A stretch of DNA of 64,000 bases from the NCBI GenBank assembly GCA_949372755.1, contig CASIBO010000002.1, forward strand, positions 62,001-126,000, written 5' to 3'. The translations under genes were made by a program, and so were the position numbers. The DNA comes from UBA9926 sp018645765 (lineage in GTDB: Bacteria; Pseudomonadota; Gammaproteobacteria; Pseudomonadales; Azotimanducaceae). The notes beneath the pieces were generated by a model, which was given only the letters and a program-made list of their open reading frames with translations, made no database searches and was not told where the DNA came from. Shown here piece after piece: positions 51,047 through 59,637 of this stretch (position 1 is its first letter; each line of letters opens with the position of its first letter).

Positions 51047-52756
51047 TTAAGTCGTCTTTGACAACGCCTCTGACAGATCCACCCGGATCGTCTGCAAGGC
51101 GTTGGCCGGCAACGTGATGACCGCATGCTGGCCAAGCAAACCGAGACCAAAGGTCAGGGGCGTTGTTTGGGTATTGAGCAACTGAATCGATATTAGGCCC
51201 TTTGGGCTGAGGGTTGCGCCGACATGCAACGCGTCCTCGGGTAACGCATCGCCCTGAATTGAAACCGTCACGGCTTGATCTCCCGGACGTATGGTGCGAC
51301 TAAACTGCGACAGCACATCAAAAATAGGCGTGAAGTAAACGTCTTGGGTTTCAAGGTTCACCATAATGGGCGCGCCACAGAAGTTGCCAACATGATTTGG
51401 GCCACCGCGTTCATCGAGCACTGGGTTCCAGTCGATCCAACCTGAAACCCAATGATTCAAGCTACCAATAATATTTCGCGCATAACGATGCACCGGCGTA
51501 TACATCGGGTGATCGACCGCATTCGGTGCCCAACTTGCTGTGTAGGCCCAATCCGTTGCCTGGCGCTGCCACCAGAACGCATCATTGTTAAACCAATTGG
51601 TTTCGGTGAAGCCAGCCGGGTCGCCAATGCCGCCCGGTGCTGGCTTGCCCAGATCGTCGATCGTGCCTTCGGTATGAATGAGATCAAATTCGGGAAACCG
51701 CGTGTGTACGCGCTCTAAAACGTCCCCATACACATTCGTGGTACTCGCATACCAATGGATGGCAGTGCCATAGACATACTGCGCGATATCCGGTTGACTC
51801 AAAATAGTGTCAGCCCAATGTTCAAGGCGATCACGATTTTGATCAAAAATCAATAATTTGGTCTCGGCATGGGCGCTTGCCTGCAATTTTGGTCCTAAGT
51901 GATCTTGAATGAAGCGGGCCTGGCCTTCCGCCGTAAAATGCATACTCTCCCATTGCCCGCCATTGCCCTCGGGTTCGTTCACGGGGGTCAGCCCCCAGAT
52001 CGGCACACCCGCCGCGGCGTAGGCGTCGAGATAGCGCAGAAGGTAATCGGCATAAACCGACTCATAACCCGGCTTTAATTGACCGCCTGTGCCTTGGTAG
52101 TTGTTTTCCGCCGTACCCGGCTGGTAATAACCCGCGATATCCTTCATCCAGGGCGGCGCAGTCCACGCTGAGGCAATAATACGCAGGGACGAATCTGCTT
52201 GGCCTTGCTTTATGGTCAGCGCCTCGTCGATCATGGGTAACAAATCAAAGTCTCGCGCGATAACACCCGGATAACGTGCCGGGTCGAATCCCAAACGGTC
52301 TTCGGCGATTGAGAAATGCTGAAGATCTAGATCATCGGCGACCGGCGCGTAGTCATACTTGCCTTCAACCGAAAAATCGGTCGCGCCAATGGTCGTGCGG
52401 GCCAAGGAAAAATTAGCCCCCTGATCAGAGAATAATTGCGCCATCACAGACCGACGCGCCGCTTCCGGCAGGTGCGCTAAAACAAATGCCGAAGATTCGG
52501 TAAATGACGTCCCAATACCCGTCACGGTTTGACGGGTCATCAAGGGATCAATCTGAACCTGCGCAACCCCGGCACGAGGATCAACTGAGGAGAACTGCAC
52601 GGCGTCCATGACGGCAAGCTTGTGGCCTGCCGCACTCGTCAGCAACACCTCGGTGGAAACCAAGCTAGGCACTTCTTTAGCGAGGAGCGGGCTTGTCTGC
52701 AAACCGATGATCGCGAGCAGCGCGGCCTGGAACCCTATATTGAACTGCCGACGCAT
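51047..52756 (-). CDS. Glycoside hydrolase family 30 (glucosylceramidase-like), secreted
   Basis: A 569-residue retaining glycosidase with an N-terminal signal peptide (~1-26, cleavage after LLAKE region), so periplasmic or secreted. The GH30 core shows TVTGIGTSFTESSAFVL (~77-93), SAWTAPPWMKD (~196-206), the acid/base Glu261 in LTPVNEPEG and the nucleophile Glu363 in IHTEGTIDD. The C-terminal beta-sandwich domain follows (RTIRPGDQAVTVSIQ). GH30 subfamily 1-3 members cleave beta-glucosides such as glucosylceramide, or beta-1,6-glucans. GGGAGG lies 5 nt before the ATG. It is followed by the SSS symporter on the same strand, 187 nt away. Confidence 0.92.
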   Translation of the reverse strand: MRRQFNIGFQAALLAIIGLQTSPLLAKEVPSLVSTEVLLTSAAGHKLAVMDAVQFSSVDPRAGVAQVQIDPLMTRQTVTGIGTSFTESSAFVLAHLPEAARRSVMAQLFSDQGANFSLARTTIGATDFSVEGKYDYAPVADDLDLQHFSIAEDRLGFDPARYPGVIARDFDLLPMIDEALTIKQGQADSSLRIIASAWTAPPWMKDIAGYYQPGTAENNYQGTGGQLKPGYESVYADYLLRYLDAYAAAGVPIWGLTPVNEPEGNGGQWESMHFTAEGQARFIQDHLGPKLQASAHAETKLLIFDQNRDRLEHWADTILSQPDIAQYVYGTAIHWYASTTNVYGDVLERVHTRFPEFDLIHTEGTIDDLGKPAPGGIGDPAGFTETNWFNNDAFWWQRQATDWAYTASWAPNAVDHPMYTPVHRYARNIIGSLNHWVSGWIDWNPVLDERGGPNHVGNFCGAPIMVNLETQDVYFTPIFDVLSQFSRTIRPGDQAVTVSIQGDALPEDALHVGATLSPKGLISIQLLNTQTTPLTFGLGLLGQHAVITLPANALQTIRVDLSEALSKTT

Positions 52757-52899
52757 GCTTGCCTCCCTTTGATGAAGACCAAAGGTTCACCGGTTTTGAC
52801 AGCGCTGTCAATTTTGTCAGTGATATCGCGCTTAATGCGTTGGTTTTGCCCTGCGCGGCTCAGACCACCAGCACGGGACCGCTTATCACCCGTGCTGCA

Positions 52900-53265
52900 C
52901 TAGCGGCCATTACCCCGCGCTGGATCCTTGGGGTCTAACAAGGCCAATTGCGTCCGTAAGGATCCCGGCGTTTCGGTCCCAACAATGTAGATAACCTCGC
53001 CGACCACCGCGCCCTCCGCGTGCAAGGTCCCGCGCGGGATGTTGAGTTTGTCCCCCGGTTCAAGGGCATGGTGCTGGCCCGCCTCATCGACAAGATACGT
53101 GGTGCCTTCGATCACATAGCCCGACACATCAAGATCATGCCAGTGCAGCGGCAACTCAGGCGATGCGCCCGAAACAAAGGTGGTTGGCCAGTGCCCGGTT
53201 TGAGCCAAATCCTCAAACACTTGTTCACGGCGCTCAAAAAATTTTTTCTGTACGGTTAAACCCAT
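52900..53265 (-). CDS. Cupin-domain protein
   Basis: A 121-residue single-cupin protein. Motif 1 is LHWHDLDVSGYVIEGTTYLV (~41-60) with two His and a downstream Glu; motif 2 is PRGTLHAEGAV (~78-88) with the last His ligand. It probably binds one divalent metal. Function is unknown: sugar isomerase-like, sensor or dioxygenase roles occur in this group. GGGAGGGG lies directly upstream. The GH30 gene starts 143 nt downstream on the same strand, so a carbohydrate-related role is possible but unproven. Confidence 0.82.
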   Translation of the reverse strand: MGLTVQKKFFERREQVFEDLAQTGHWPTTFVSGASPELPLHWHDLDVSGYVIEGTTYLVDEAGQHHALEPGDKLNIPRGTLHAEGAVVGEVIYIVGTETPGSLRTQLALLDPKDPARGNGR

Positions 53266-53452
53266 CACCCCTCCCGTTTTTTAGTCCAATCTACACCACA
53301 TTGCGGGCAATCTGCACGCGCCTTCCAAGGCGTATCCTGAGTGCTTTGGGCGTTTAACCATAGTAATCCCCGCACAGATTCGCTACATTCTCGCCGGGCG
53401 TCAGAACAGCCCGATGCCGCAACCGCCTCTGGTGCCCAATGGATATCACGTT

Positions 53453-55831
53453 ATGAATTCTGTTTCACAGCGCATTGCTGAAGAACTCCTCGTTCACGAG
53501 CGACAAGTCACCGCCGCGATCGAATTACTCGATGATGGGGCAACGGTGCCTTTTATCGCGCGCTACCGAAAAGAAGTCACCAATGGCCTTGATGACACGC
53601 AACTTCGTAACCTTGAAGACCGTCTCAGATATCTACGAGAATTAGACGATCGCCGAGCCGCCGTACTCAAAAGCATCGACGAGCAAGGCAAGTTAACGGC
53701 ATCGCTTAAGGCTTCAATTTTAGCGGCGGATACGAAAATCCGTCTGGAAGACTTGTATCTCCCCTACAAACAAAAACGGCGCACCAAAGCAGAAATTGCC
53801 CGTGAAGCGGGCTTGCAGCCGCTCGCCATGGCATTGCTGGCCGATCCAAGCCTTGATCCATGGGTATCAGCTGTCGACTATGTTAATGATGCCGTTGCTG
53901 ACCCCAAAGCAGCCTTAGACGGCGCGCGACAGATCCTCATGGAACACTTCGCAGAGGATGCTGATTTGCTGGCCGCACTGCGCGATTACCTGACAACCCA
54001 CGGCGTCATCAAATCGACCGTGGCGCCAGACAAAGCCCAAGCCGGCGCAAAGTTTTCTGACTATTTCGATTATTCAGAGGCACTAGGCAAAATTCCATCC
54101 CATCGAGCGCTCGCACTGTTCCGAGGCCGAAACGAAGGCATCCTCCAAGTCAGCCTCCAAATTGCGAATGAGGCGGACTTTGAAACCCATCCTTGCGAAG
54201 GCCTTATCGCGCGCAAATTTAACCTCGAGAACCTCGGCCGGCCGGGGGACGCCTTCCTGCAGGAGACCGTGCGCTGGGCCTGGAAGGTCAAAATTTTTAT
54301 TCACCTCGATCTCGAACTCAAAATGCAGCTCAAAAGCCGCGCAGAGCTCGAAGCCATCAAAGTCTTTGCGACCAACCTGTCCGACCTATTATTGGCGGCC
54401 CCAGCTGGCCCAAAAGTTACCCTTGGGCTCGACCCCGGCATGCGGACCGGCACCAAGATCGCGGTCGTTGATGAAACCGGGAAGTTGGTGGATACCGCAA
54501 CCATCTACCCTCACGCGCCACAAAATCAGTGGGATCAGTCGATTGCCACTTTGGCGGCGCTGTGCACGAAGCACGAAGTGCGCTTACTGAGCATTGGTAA
54601 CGGCACTGCTTCTCGTGAAACCGACAAACTTGCCAAGGAACTTGGCCGCAAACATCCGGCGCTCGCATTAACCCCACTCGTTGTGTCAGAAGCCGGCGCC
54701 TCGGTTTATTCAGCCTCTGCGTTGGCGGCCAATGAGTTTCCAGAACTGGACGTTTCGATTCGAGGCGCGGTCTCGATCGCGCGCCGATTACAAGACCCTT
54801 TATCCGAACTCGTGAAGATCGAACCCAAAGCCATCGGTGTCGGGCAATACCAACACGATGTTAGTCAAGCTCAGTTATCGCGATCACTTGATGCGGTGGT
54901 CGAGGATTGCGTCAATGCGGTGGGCGTTGATGTGAATATGGCCTCCGTGCCGCTTTTGTCACAGGTATCGGGTTTAACTAAAAGCATGGCCGAGAATATC
55001 GTGGCCTACCGGGACGAGAATGGGCCCTTCACCAACCGAAAAACGCTCTTAGCCGTGCCCCGCCTCGGTCCAAAAGCTTTTGAGCAGGCGGCGGGCTTCC
55101 TGAGAATTCGAGGGGGCGATAACCCACTCGATCAATCAGGGGTCCATCCTGAAACCTATCCTTTGGTTGAAACCATTATTCAAAAGAGTGCCCGCCCCAT
55201 CACAGACATCCTGGGCGACGCGCATTTTGTAAAAGGCCTTAAAGCAACCGATTTCATATCGGACGCCTTCGGTCTCGTGACCGTCAACGATATCTTTGCT
55301 GAACTTGAAAAGCCTGGCCGAGACCCCCGACCCGAATTTAAGACTGCGGCCTTTGTCGATGGTGTCGAGACCATCGGACATTTAAAGCCCGATATGATCT
55401 TAGAAGGCGTTGTAACGAATGTGGCCAATTTTGGCGCGTTTGTCGATGTGGGCGTCCACCAAGATGGGCTGGTGCACATCTCAGCCTTGTCGAACACGTT
55501 TGTGAAAGACCCGCGAACCATTGTAAAGGTCGGCGACGTGGTGAAAGTGAAAGTCATGCAAGTCGATGTTGAACGCAAGCGGATAGGGCTTACCATGCGG
55601 CTTGAGGACGAAGCCAAGGATCAGGATTTGGATATTGCCCGGGACAAACCGGGTCAGGGGCCGTCGCGAACTCAGCAGCGAAAGCATAATGGCCCGCAAA
55701 ACGCGCGCCCCGCTCGTGGTACCCATCCTAAAAGCCAGGACAAACACGCAGGGAAAGCGGGCGGAAACGACCGCAAACCGCCCCTTAACTCAGCAATGGC
55801 CGATGCGCTCGCTAAAGCGTTCAAAAAATAA
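53453..55831 (+). CDS. tex: Tex-family RNA-binding transcription accessory protein
   Basis: A 792-residue cytoplasmic protein. The N-terminal Tex helical domain begins SQRIAEELLVHERQVTAAIE and includes DDGATVPFIARYRKEVT. A YqgF/RuvC-like domain starts at KVTLGLDPGMRTGTKIAVVD (~322-341). Helix-hairpin-helix repeats cover LLSQVSGLTKSMAENIVAYR and LAVPRLGPKAFEQAAGF. An S1 RNA-binding domain spans ~655-722 (VVTNVANFGAFVDVGVHQDG). A basic, low-complexity tail of ~65 residues rich in Gln, Arg and Lys ends the protein. Tex is linked to transcription elongation and stress tolerance. I chose the ATG at 53453; the frame runs 13 codons further upstream. Confidence 0.96.
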   Translation: MNSVSQRIAEELLVHERQVTAAIELLDDGATVPFIARYRKEVTNGLDDTQLRNLEDRLRYLRELDDRRAAVLKSIDEQGKLTASLKASILAADTKIRLEDLYLPYKQKRRTKAEIAREAGLQPLAMALLADPSLDPWVSAVDYVNDAVADPKAALDGARQILMEHFAEDADLLAALRDYLTTHGVIKSTVAPDKAQAGAKFSDYFDYSEALGKIPSHRALALFRGRNEGILQVSLQIANEADFETHPCEGLIARKFNLENLGRPGDAFLQETVRWAWKVKIFIHLDLELKMQLKSRAELEAIKVFATNLSDLLLAAPAGPKVTLGLDPGMRTGTKIAVVDETGKLVDTATIYPHAPQNQWDQSIATLAALCTKHEVRLLSIGNGTASRETDKLAKELGRKHPALALTPLVVSEAGASVYSASALAANEFPELDVSIRGAVSIARRLQDPLSELVKIEPKAIGVGQYQHDVSQAQLSRSLDAVVEDCVNAVGVDVNMASVPLLSQVSGLTKSMAENIVAYRDENGPFTNRKTLLAVPRLGPKAFEQAAGFLRIRGGDNPLDQSGVHPETYPLVETIIQKSARPITDILGDAHFVKGLKATDFISDAFGLVTVNDIFAELEKPGRDPRPEFKTAAFVDGVETIGHLKPDMILEGVVTNVANFGAFVDVGVHQDGLVHISALSNTFVKDPRTIVKVGDVVKVKVMQVDVERKRIGLTMRLEDEAKDQDLDIARDKPGQGPSRTQQRKHNGPQNARPARGTHPKSQDKHAGKAGGNDRKPPLNSAMADALAKAFKK

Positions 55832-55914
55832 GGCGTTTGGCGCACCGTGCCGACTTGCCGCCTCATGCGTCAGATCTTGATCGACGCGCCTGACCACTTG
55901 CACCAAACGTGATA

Positions 55915-55929
55915 CGGCCATAGTGGCCG
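55915..55929. repeat. Small perfect inverted repeat after tex
   Basis: CGGCCA-TAG-TGGCCG, 84 nt past the tex stop and between converging genes. It could be a weak bidirectional transcription-end hairpin, but no T-run follows. Confidence 0.35.
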
Positions 55930-56020
55930 ATTAGGACGCAATCCACGCTTTTGCTGCACTGCCCAACGTTTGATACCCAAGACCTGCAGCACCGAGGCAG
56001 CGTTCCAAGCCCATCCCAGG

Positions 56021-56851
56021 CTAAATGGGATGAGGAATGGGCGGCATTGCCCCTGTCAGCATGCCTTCGGCACGTGTTTTAACCAGGTCCACATAGCGTG
56101 GATGGGTCATTATCCAGAAGGTTCCATCGTTAATTGCCCCGAGCACCGCTTGGGCAACAGCCTCCGGCTCGATCGCTTCGGTTGCCGTGATAAGCCCTTC
56201 CTCGCCAAAGGCATCGCCTTTGACGCCGCCCGGTCGATTGCGTTCGCTGACGCCGATCTTGGTTCGAACCACGCCAGGACACAGCACCGAAACCCGGATT
56301 GGCAACTTTTCGGCCATCGCATCGGCCAGAAGCACTTCGGATAAGGCCACCACACCTTGTTTTGCAACATCGTAAGACGCAATACCGGGAAAGGCGACGA
56401 CACCCGCCGTTGACGCCGTATTCACCACATGGCCAGGCTCGCCAGAAGCAATCATACGAGGCACAAAGGCATGCACACCATAAATCGGTCCCCAGAGATC
56501 AACCCCCAGGACCCACTCCCAGGATTCAATCGATGCTTCCCAAGCCAGGTCACGATGCACAACGCCTGCGTTGTTGCATAAGACGTGCACCGCACCAAAC
56601 GCGTCATAAGAAAAATCCGCCAGGGCCTCAACCGCCTTTTGATCCGAGACATCGCATTGCATTGCACAACAAGAAAACCCTTCCGCCTCCAACTGCGCCA
56701 TGGCGATCTCCAATGCGCCTTGCTCAACATCAGCAATAACTAGGTTCATGCCCTGGCTGCCAAATTGTTGCGCCATTGCAAGACCAATGCCCGATGCGCC
56801 CCCAGTAATCACGGCTGTTTTGCCTTGCAAGCTGCCCAGTACCCCAGTCAT
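56021..56851 (-). CDS. Short-chain dehydrogenase/reductase
   Basis: A 276-residue classical SDR. TGGASGIG is at ~16-23, Asp41 ends the second strand (VIADVEQG), NNAG at ~93-96, Ser147 (NTASTAG), Y160 and K164 (SYDVAKQGV). Asp41 suggests NAD(H). The C-terminal part is long, as in SDRs acting on hydrophobic alcohols or steroids. The ATG has AGGA-type sequence upstream (GTAGGAGATTGT). It is divergent from the haloalkane dehalogenase, with a 274-bp shared upstream region, so it could oxidise the alcohols released by dehalogenation (inference). Confidence 0.9.
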   Translation of the reverse strand: MTGVLGSLQGKTAVITGGASGIGLAMAQQFGSQGMNLVIADVEQGALEIAMAQLEAEGFSCCAMQCDVSDQKAVEALADFSYDAFGAVHVLCNNAGVVHRDLAWEASIESWEWVLGVDLWGPIYGVHAFVPRMIASGEPGHVVNTASTAGVVAFPGIASYDVAKQGVVALSEVLLADAMAEKLPIRVSVLCPGVVRTKIGVSERNRPGGVKGDAFGEEGLITATEAIEPEAVAQAVLGAINDGTFWIMTHPRYVDLVKTRAEGMLTGAMPPIPHPI

Positions 56852-57125
56852 ACAATCTCCTACCCATCCTGGTTTATCCTGAAATCGTAATTCAATCAGG
56901 TTGTCATTGCTCGTCGTTTTTGCGTTTGGGTCAACTTACTCGCACCGGACGGATACGATCGCGGTTAATCAACTTGATGGCAGATCCCTTACAAAACATC
57001 AGCGCCTGCCGCCTTCATCACAAGAACCCAGCTGCCCATTAAATCCCGCAGCCTTTAAAGTAATGCTCGTCATTAAAATAGTGCTATGCTTCGGGCAATT
57101 AACCCGTCTTAGAAGAAAGCTAAAA

Positions 57126-58196
57126 ATGCACATACTCCGAACCCCAGATACCTGTTTCGATGGTTTAAAAGACTACCCGTTCGAGCCGAACTACACCCAG
57201 ATCACAACTGATGATGGCAGCGCGCTACGCCTTCATCATCTCGATGAAGGTGCACGGGACGGCGATCTTGTGTTGTGCCTGCATGGGCAACCCGTCTGGA
57301 GTTATCTGTATCGCAAGATGGTGCCGTACTTAACCGCAAGCGGGCTAAGAGTTATCGCGCCGGACCTGCCGGGGTACGGCAAGTCAGACAAGCCCGCAGC
57401 CCGCGAAGACTACTCCTACGAGCGACAAGTTGAGTGGATGGGCCAATGGTTGGAACAAAACGATTTCAACAACATCACGGTTTTTGGGCAAGACTGGGGC
57501 GGCCTGATCGGGCTTAGACTGGTTGCCAATCATCCCGACCGATTTGCGCGCGTCGTCATCTCGAACACTGGCCTACCTTACAACCCCACAACACCAGAGC
57601 AGGTTCTACAAGAGATTCAACATTTCCGAACGGATGCCCCGACGCCATCACTGATGGCCATGCAAAAAGCGATCAATGGCATGCCCGGTGGCGACCCGGC
57701 ACTGAAGTTCGCTTATTGGCAAAAGTTTTGCTGGGAATCCGAGCAACTCCCAGTCGGCTTGATGATGCAGATGATGATGGAACATCCCTCGACACCTGTT
57801 ATGGCCGTCAATTTCCTCATGAATCAACTGGGTCTGTTCAACTACTCGCCCTGCCGATCCGATGTCGCCAAGGCCTATGATGCACCCTTTCCTGACGCCA
57901 GCTACAAAATGGGACCCAGGGCTATGCCGAGCCATGTGCCAACAACGTCGGCTTCAGCTTCGCTGGCCCAGCAAGCCTCGGCTTGGCAGTTTTTTGAAAC
58001 CTTTGAAAAGCCGTTTCTCTGCGCCTTTGCAGATGATGACCCGGTCACCAAAGGCGGCGATAAGATTTTTCTAGATCGTGTGCCAGGCACCAAGGGTCTG
58101 CCCCATACCGAAATCAAAGGGGGCGGGCACTTTGTACAAGAACGCGCGCCAGAACAGGTTGCTGCCGCCATTAGTACCTTAATCGCAAGCACCTAA
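57126..58196 (+). CDS. Haloalkane dehalogenase, DhlA-type (HLD subfamily I)
   Basis: A 356-residue alpha/beta hydrolase that resembles DhlA from its first residues (MHILRTPDTCFDGLKDYPFE). CLHGQPVWSYLYRKM (~51-65) is the oxyanion/halide region. The nucleophile is Asp123 with halide-binding Trp124 (GQDWGG), the acid is one of Asp303-305 (FADDDPVTKG), and the base is His335 (GGGHFVQE). APFPDASY is shared with DhlA. The enzyme cleaves carbon-halogen bonds of haloalkanes with water. The cap between nucleophile and APFPD is about 45 residues longer than I recall for DhlA (310 residues in total). I chose the ATG at 57126 because similarity begins there; the frame is open 75 codons further upstream without family features. 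Confidence 0.92.
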   Translation: MHILRTPDTCFDGLKDYPFEPNYTQITTDDGSALRLHHLDEGARDGDLVLCLHGQPVWSYLYRKMVPYLTASGLRVIAPDLPGYGKSDKPAAREDYSYERQVEWMGQWLEQNDFNNITVFGQDWGGLIGLRLVANHPDRFARVVISNTGLPYNPTTPEQVLQEIQHFRTDAPTPSLMAMQKAINGMPGGDPALKFAYWQKFCWESEQLPVGLMMQMMMEHPSTPVMAVNFLMNQLGLFNYSPCRSDVAKAYDAPFPDASYKMGPRAMPSHVPTTSASASLAQQASAWQFFETFEKPFLCAFADDDPVTKGGDKIFLDRVPGTKGLPHTEIKGGGHFVQERAPEQVAAAISTLIAST

Positions 58197-58409
58197 CGAT
58201 GACGCGGTTAAGCTGAACCAGCGGCAGCCGCTCCCCCAGGCCTTGATCAATTTTTGGCACGATTCAAGCGAGCACATCAGAACAGATGGCGAGCGTCAGG
58301 TGCGCTGATGGCAGGGCTTTGATCCATGTCAACGCTGCTTAGGCGCGCGCAGGAAGCAACCCGGTTCACCAACGGGTCGCGCCGTGAAAACCCGCTCGAT
58401 CAAATAATA

Positions 58410-58871
58410 CTAGGCCGGTTTCACAGGCTCCATCCGCTGACCATAATCCCAGGCCGAGATCCAAACCGGTTTGAGCCGAAGCTCCAGCTCCTCATCCACC
58501 CGGCTCATAAGCCACTGACCCAACCCGGCGTTACTGTCCCCCATGTACCGCCTGATAAGCCGCGGCAAGCTCTGCGCCGCCGCCGCCGCATCAACCTCGA
58601 TCACTGCCTTGCCTCGAACCCCACAATAAGGCGGCGTATTGGAGGCGATTTCGAACGCGCACCGCGGACTCTTAGCAATCAACCGCGCGATTTGACTGCG
58701 CACGTGGGTTGCACAAATGAGTTCGCCTTGAATGGGATCATAATCAAACCAAAGAGAACAAATTGTCGGAAAATCCCCATCGGTGATAGCGATTCGCATG
58801 GGGATTACAGTCTCCTTCAGATAAGTGCCAATTTGCGCCTCGTTCCAACTACTTTTCTTCCCAACATCCAT
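58410..58871 (-). CDS. Pyridoxamine-5'-phosphate-oxidase-related FMN-binding protein
   Basis: A 153-residue split-barrel protein. Strands MRIAITDGDFPTICSLWFDY and LICATHVRSQIARLIAKSPR, followed by CAFEIASNTPPYCGVRGKAVIE, match the PNPOx-like general-stress/FMN-binding group. It probably binds FMN, F420 or heme; the substrate is unknown. Its end faces the haloalkane dehalogenase across a 213-bp gap. It is divergent from the iorA gene, with 292 bp between the starts. A longer open frame on the plus strand over this gene is an antisense shadow rich in Arg and Pro. Confidence 0.8.
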   Translation of the reverse strand: MDVGKKSSWNEAQIGTYLKETVIPMRIAITDGDFPTICSLWFDYDPIQGELICATHVRSQIARLIAKSPRCAFEIASNTPPYCGVRGKAVIEVDAAAAAQSLPRLIRRYMGDSNAGLGQWLMSRVDEELELRLKPVWISAWDYGQRMEPVKPA

Positions 58872-59047
58872 GGACTTAATCCCAAATCAATTGCCTATTT
58901 TTGTATCGCTCATGACCCATCAAGACCTTCAGAGTATCTTTCGCGCGTTACGCTCATATCGCACAACGGCACCACCTTAAGCTTTAGGCTAAGATGCCGC
59001 CAAACGGCTTGCTGACGATCTTACTCAGCCCGATAAGTCTCTTGTAA

Positions 59048-59062
59048 GCTACATTTTGTAGC
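59048..59062. promoter_or_regulatory. Dyad GCTACA-TTT-TGTAGC in the iorAB upstream region
   Basis: Perfect 6-bp arms around TTT, 102 nt before the iorA-like start. A second short dyad AGCGC...GCGCT flanks an AT-rich stretch near 59121-59142. Either could be a regulator site or a leader hairpin. No clear -35/-10 pair was seen in 58872-59163. Confidence 0.35.
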
Positions 59063-59163
59063 CATCTCAAACGAATTTCGAACCATCATTGCTAATTGCA
59101 GCCGCCTATGGGAGGCTTAAAGCGCCTTAATATTTTTGCGCTCATTTTCAGAAGGTACACACC

Positions 59164-59631
59164 ATGCCTAAACTCAATATTAATAATAAAAGCTACCTAG
59201 TTGATGCGGAGCCCGATACACCGTTGCTCTGGGTCTTGCGGGAGGATCTCCGATTAACGGGTACAAAGTTCGGCTGCGGTGGTGGTCATTGTGGCGCTTG
59301 TACGGTGCATGTCAATGGCGAAGCTGTGAGAAGCTGTCAACTTCGCGTTGATGATGTTTATGGCGCATATATTACGACGATTGAAGGCTTAAGCGCTGGC
59401 ATCGACCATCCCGTACAAAAGGCCTGGATTGAACACCAAGTTCCGCAATGCGGCTACTGCCACTCAGGGCAAATCATGCAAGCAGTGTCCTTTCTTAGAA
59501 GAAATCCAGATCCATCCGATGATGAGATTGCGGCTGCAATGCGCGGTAATTTATGTCGTTGTATGACCTATACCCGAATCAACAAAGCCATACGCTCAGT
59601 GGTTAATGATAGTGATATTCAAGAGGTCTAA
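59164..59631 (+). CDS. iorA: Isoquinoline 1-oxidoreductase-like alpha subunit, (2Fe-2S) protein
   Basis: A 155-residue protein with two 2Fe-2S domains. Cluster one uses C38, C43, C46 (GCGGGHCGAC) and C58. Cluster two uses C96, C99 (CGYCHSG), C131 and C133 (CRCMTY). The CGYCHSGQIMQA wording is typical of the isoquinoline-oxidoreductase/aldehyde-oxidase small subunit group rather than of CoxS. It would carry electrons from the molybdenum subunit encoded next; this two-subunit type lacks a FAD subunit and typically passes electrons to cytochromes. AGAAGG lies 8 nt before the ATG, and the partner gene begins 7 nt after the stop. Base composition is more AT-rich than in the left part of the window. 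Confidence 0.88.
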   Translation: MPKLNINNKSYLVDAEPDTPLLWVLREDLRLTGTKFGCGGGHCGACTVHVNGEAVRSCQLRVDDVYGAYITTIEGLSAGIDHPVQKAWIEHQVPQCGYCHSGQIMQAVSFLRRNPDPSDDEIAAAMRGNLCRCMTYTRINKAIRSVVNDSDIQEV

Positions 59632-59637
59632 TACCTA

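Noticed and set aside
58326..59015. Plus-strand gene of about 229 residues
   Set aside because: It is antisense to the PPOX-related gene, very rich in Arg, Pro and His, with no recognisable domain.
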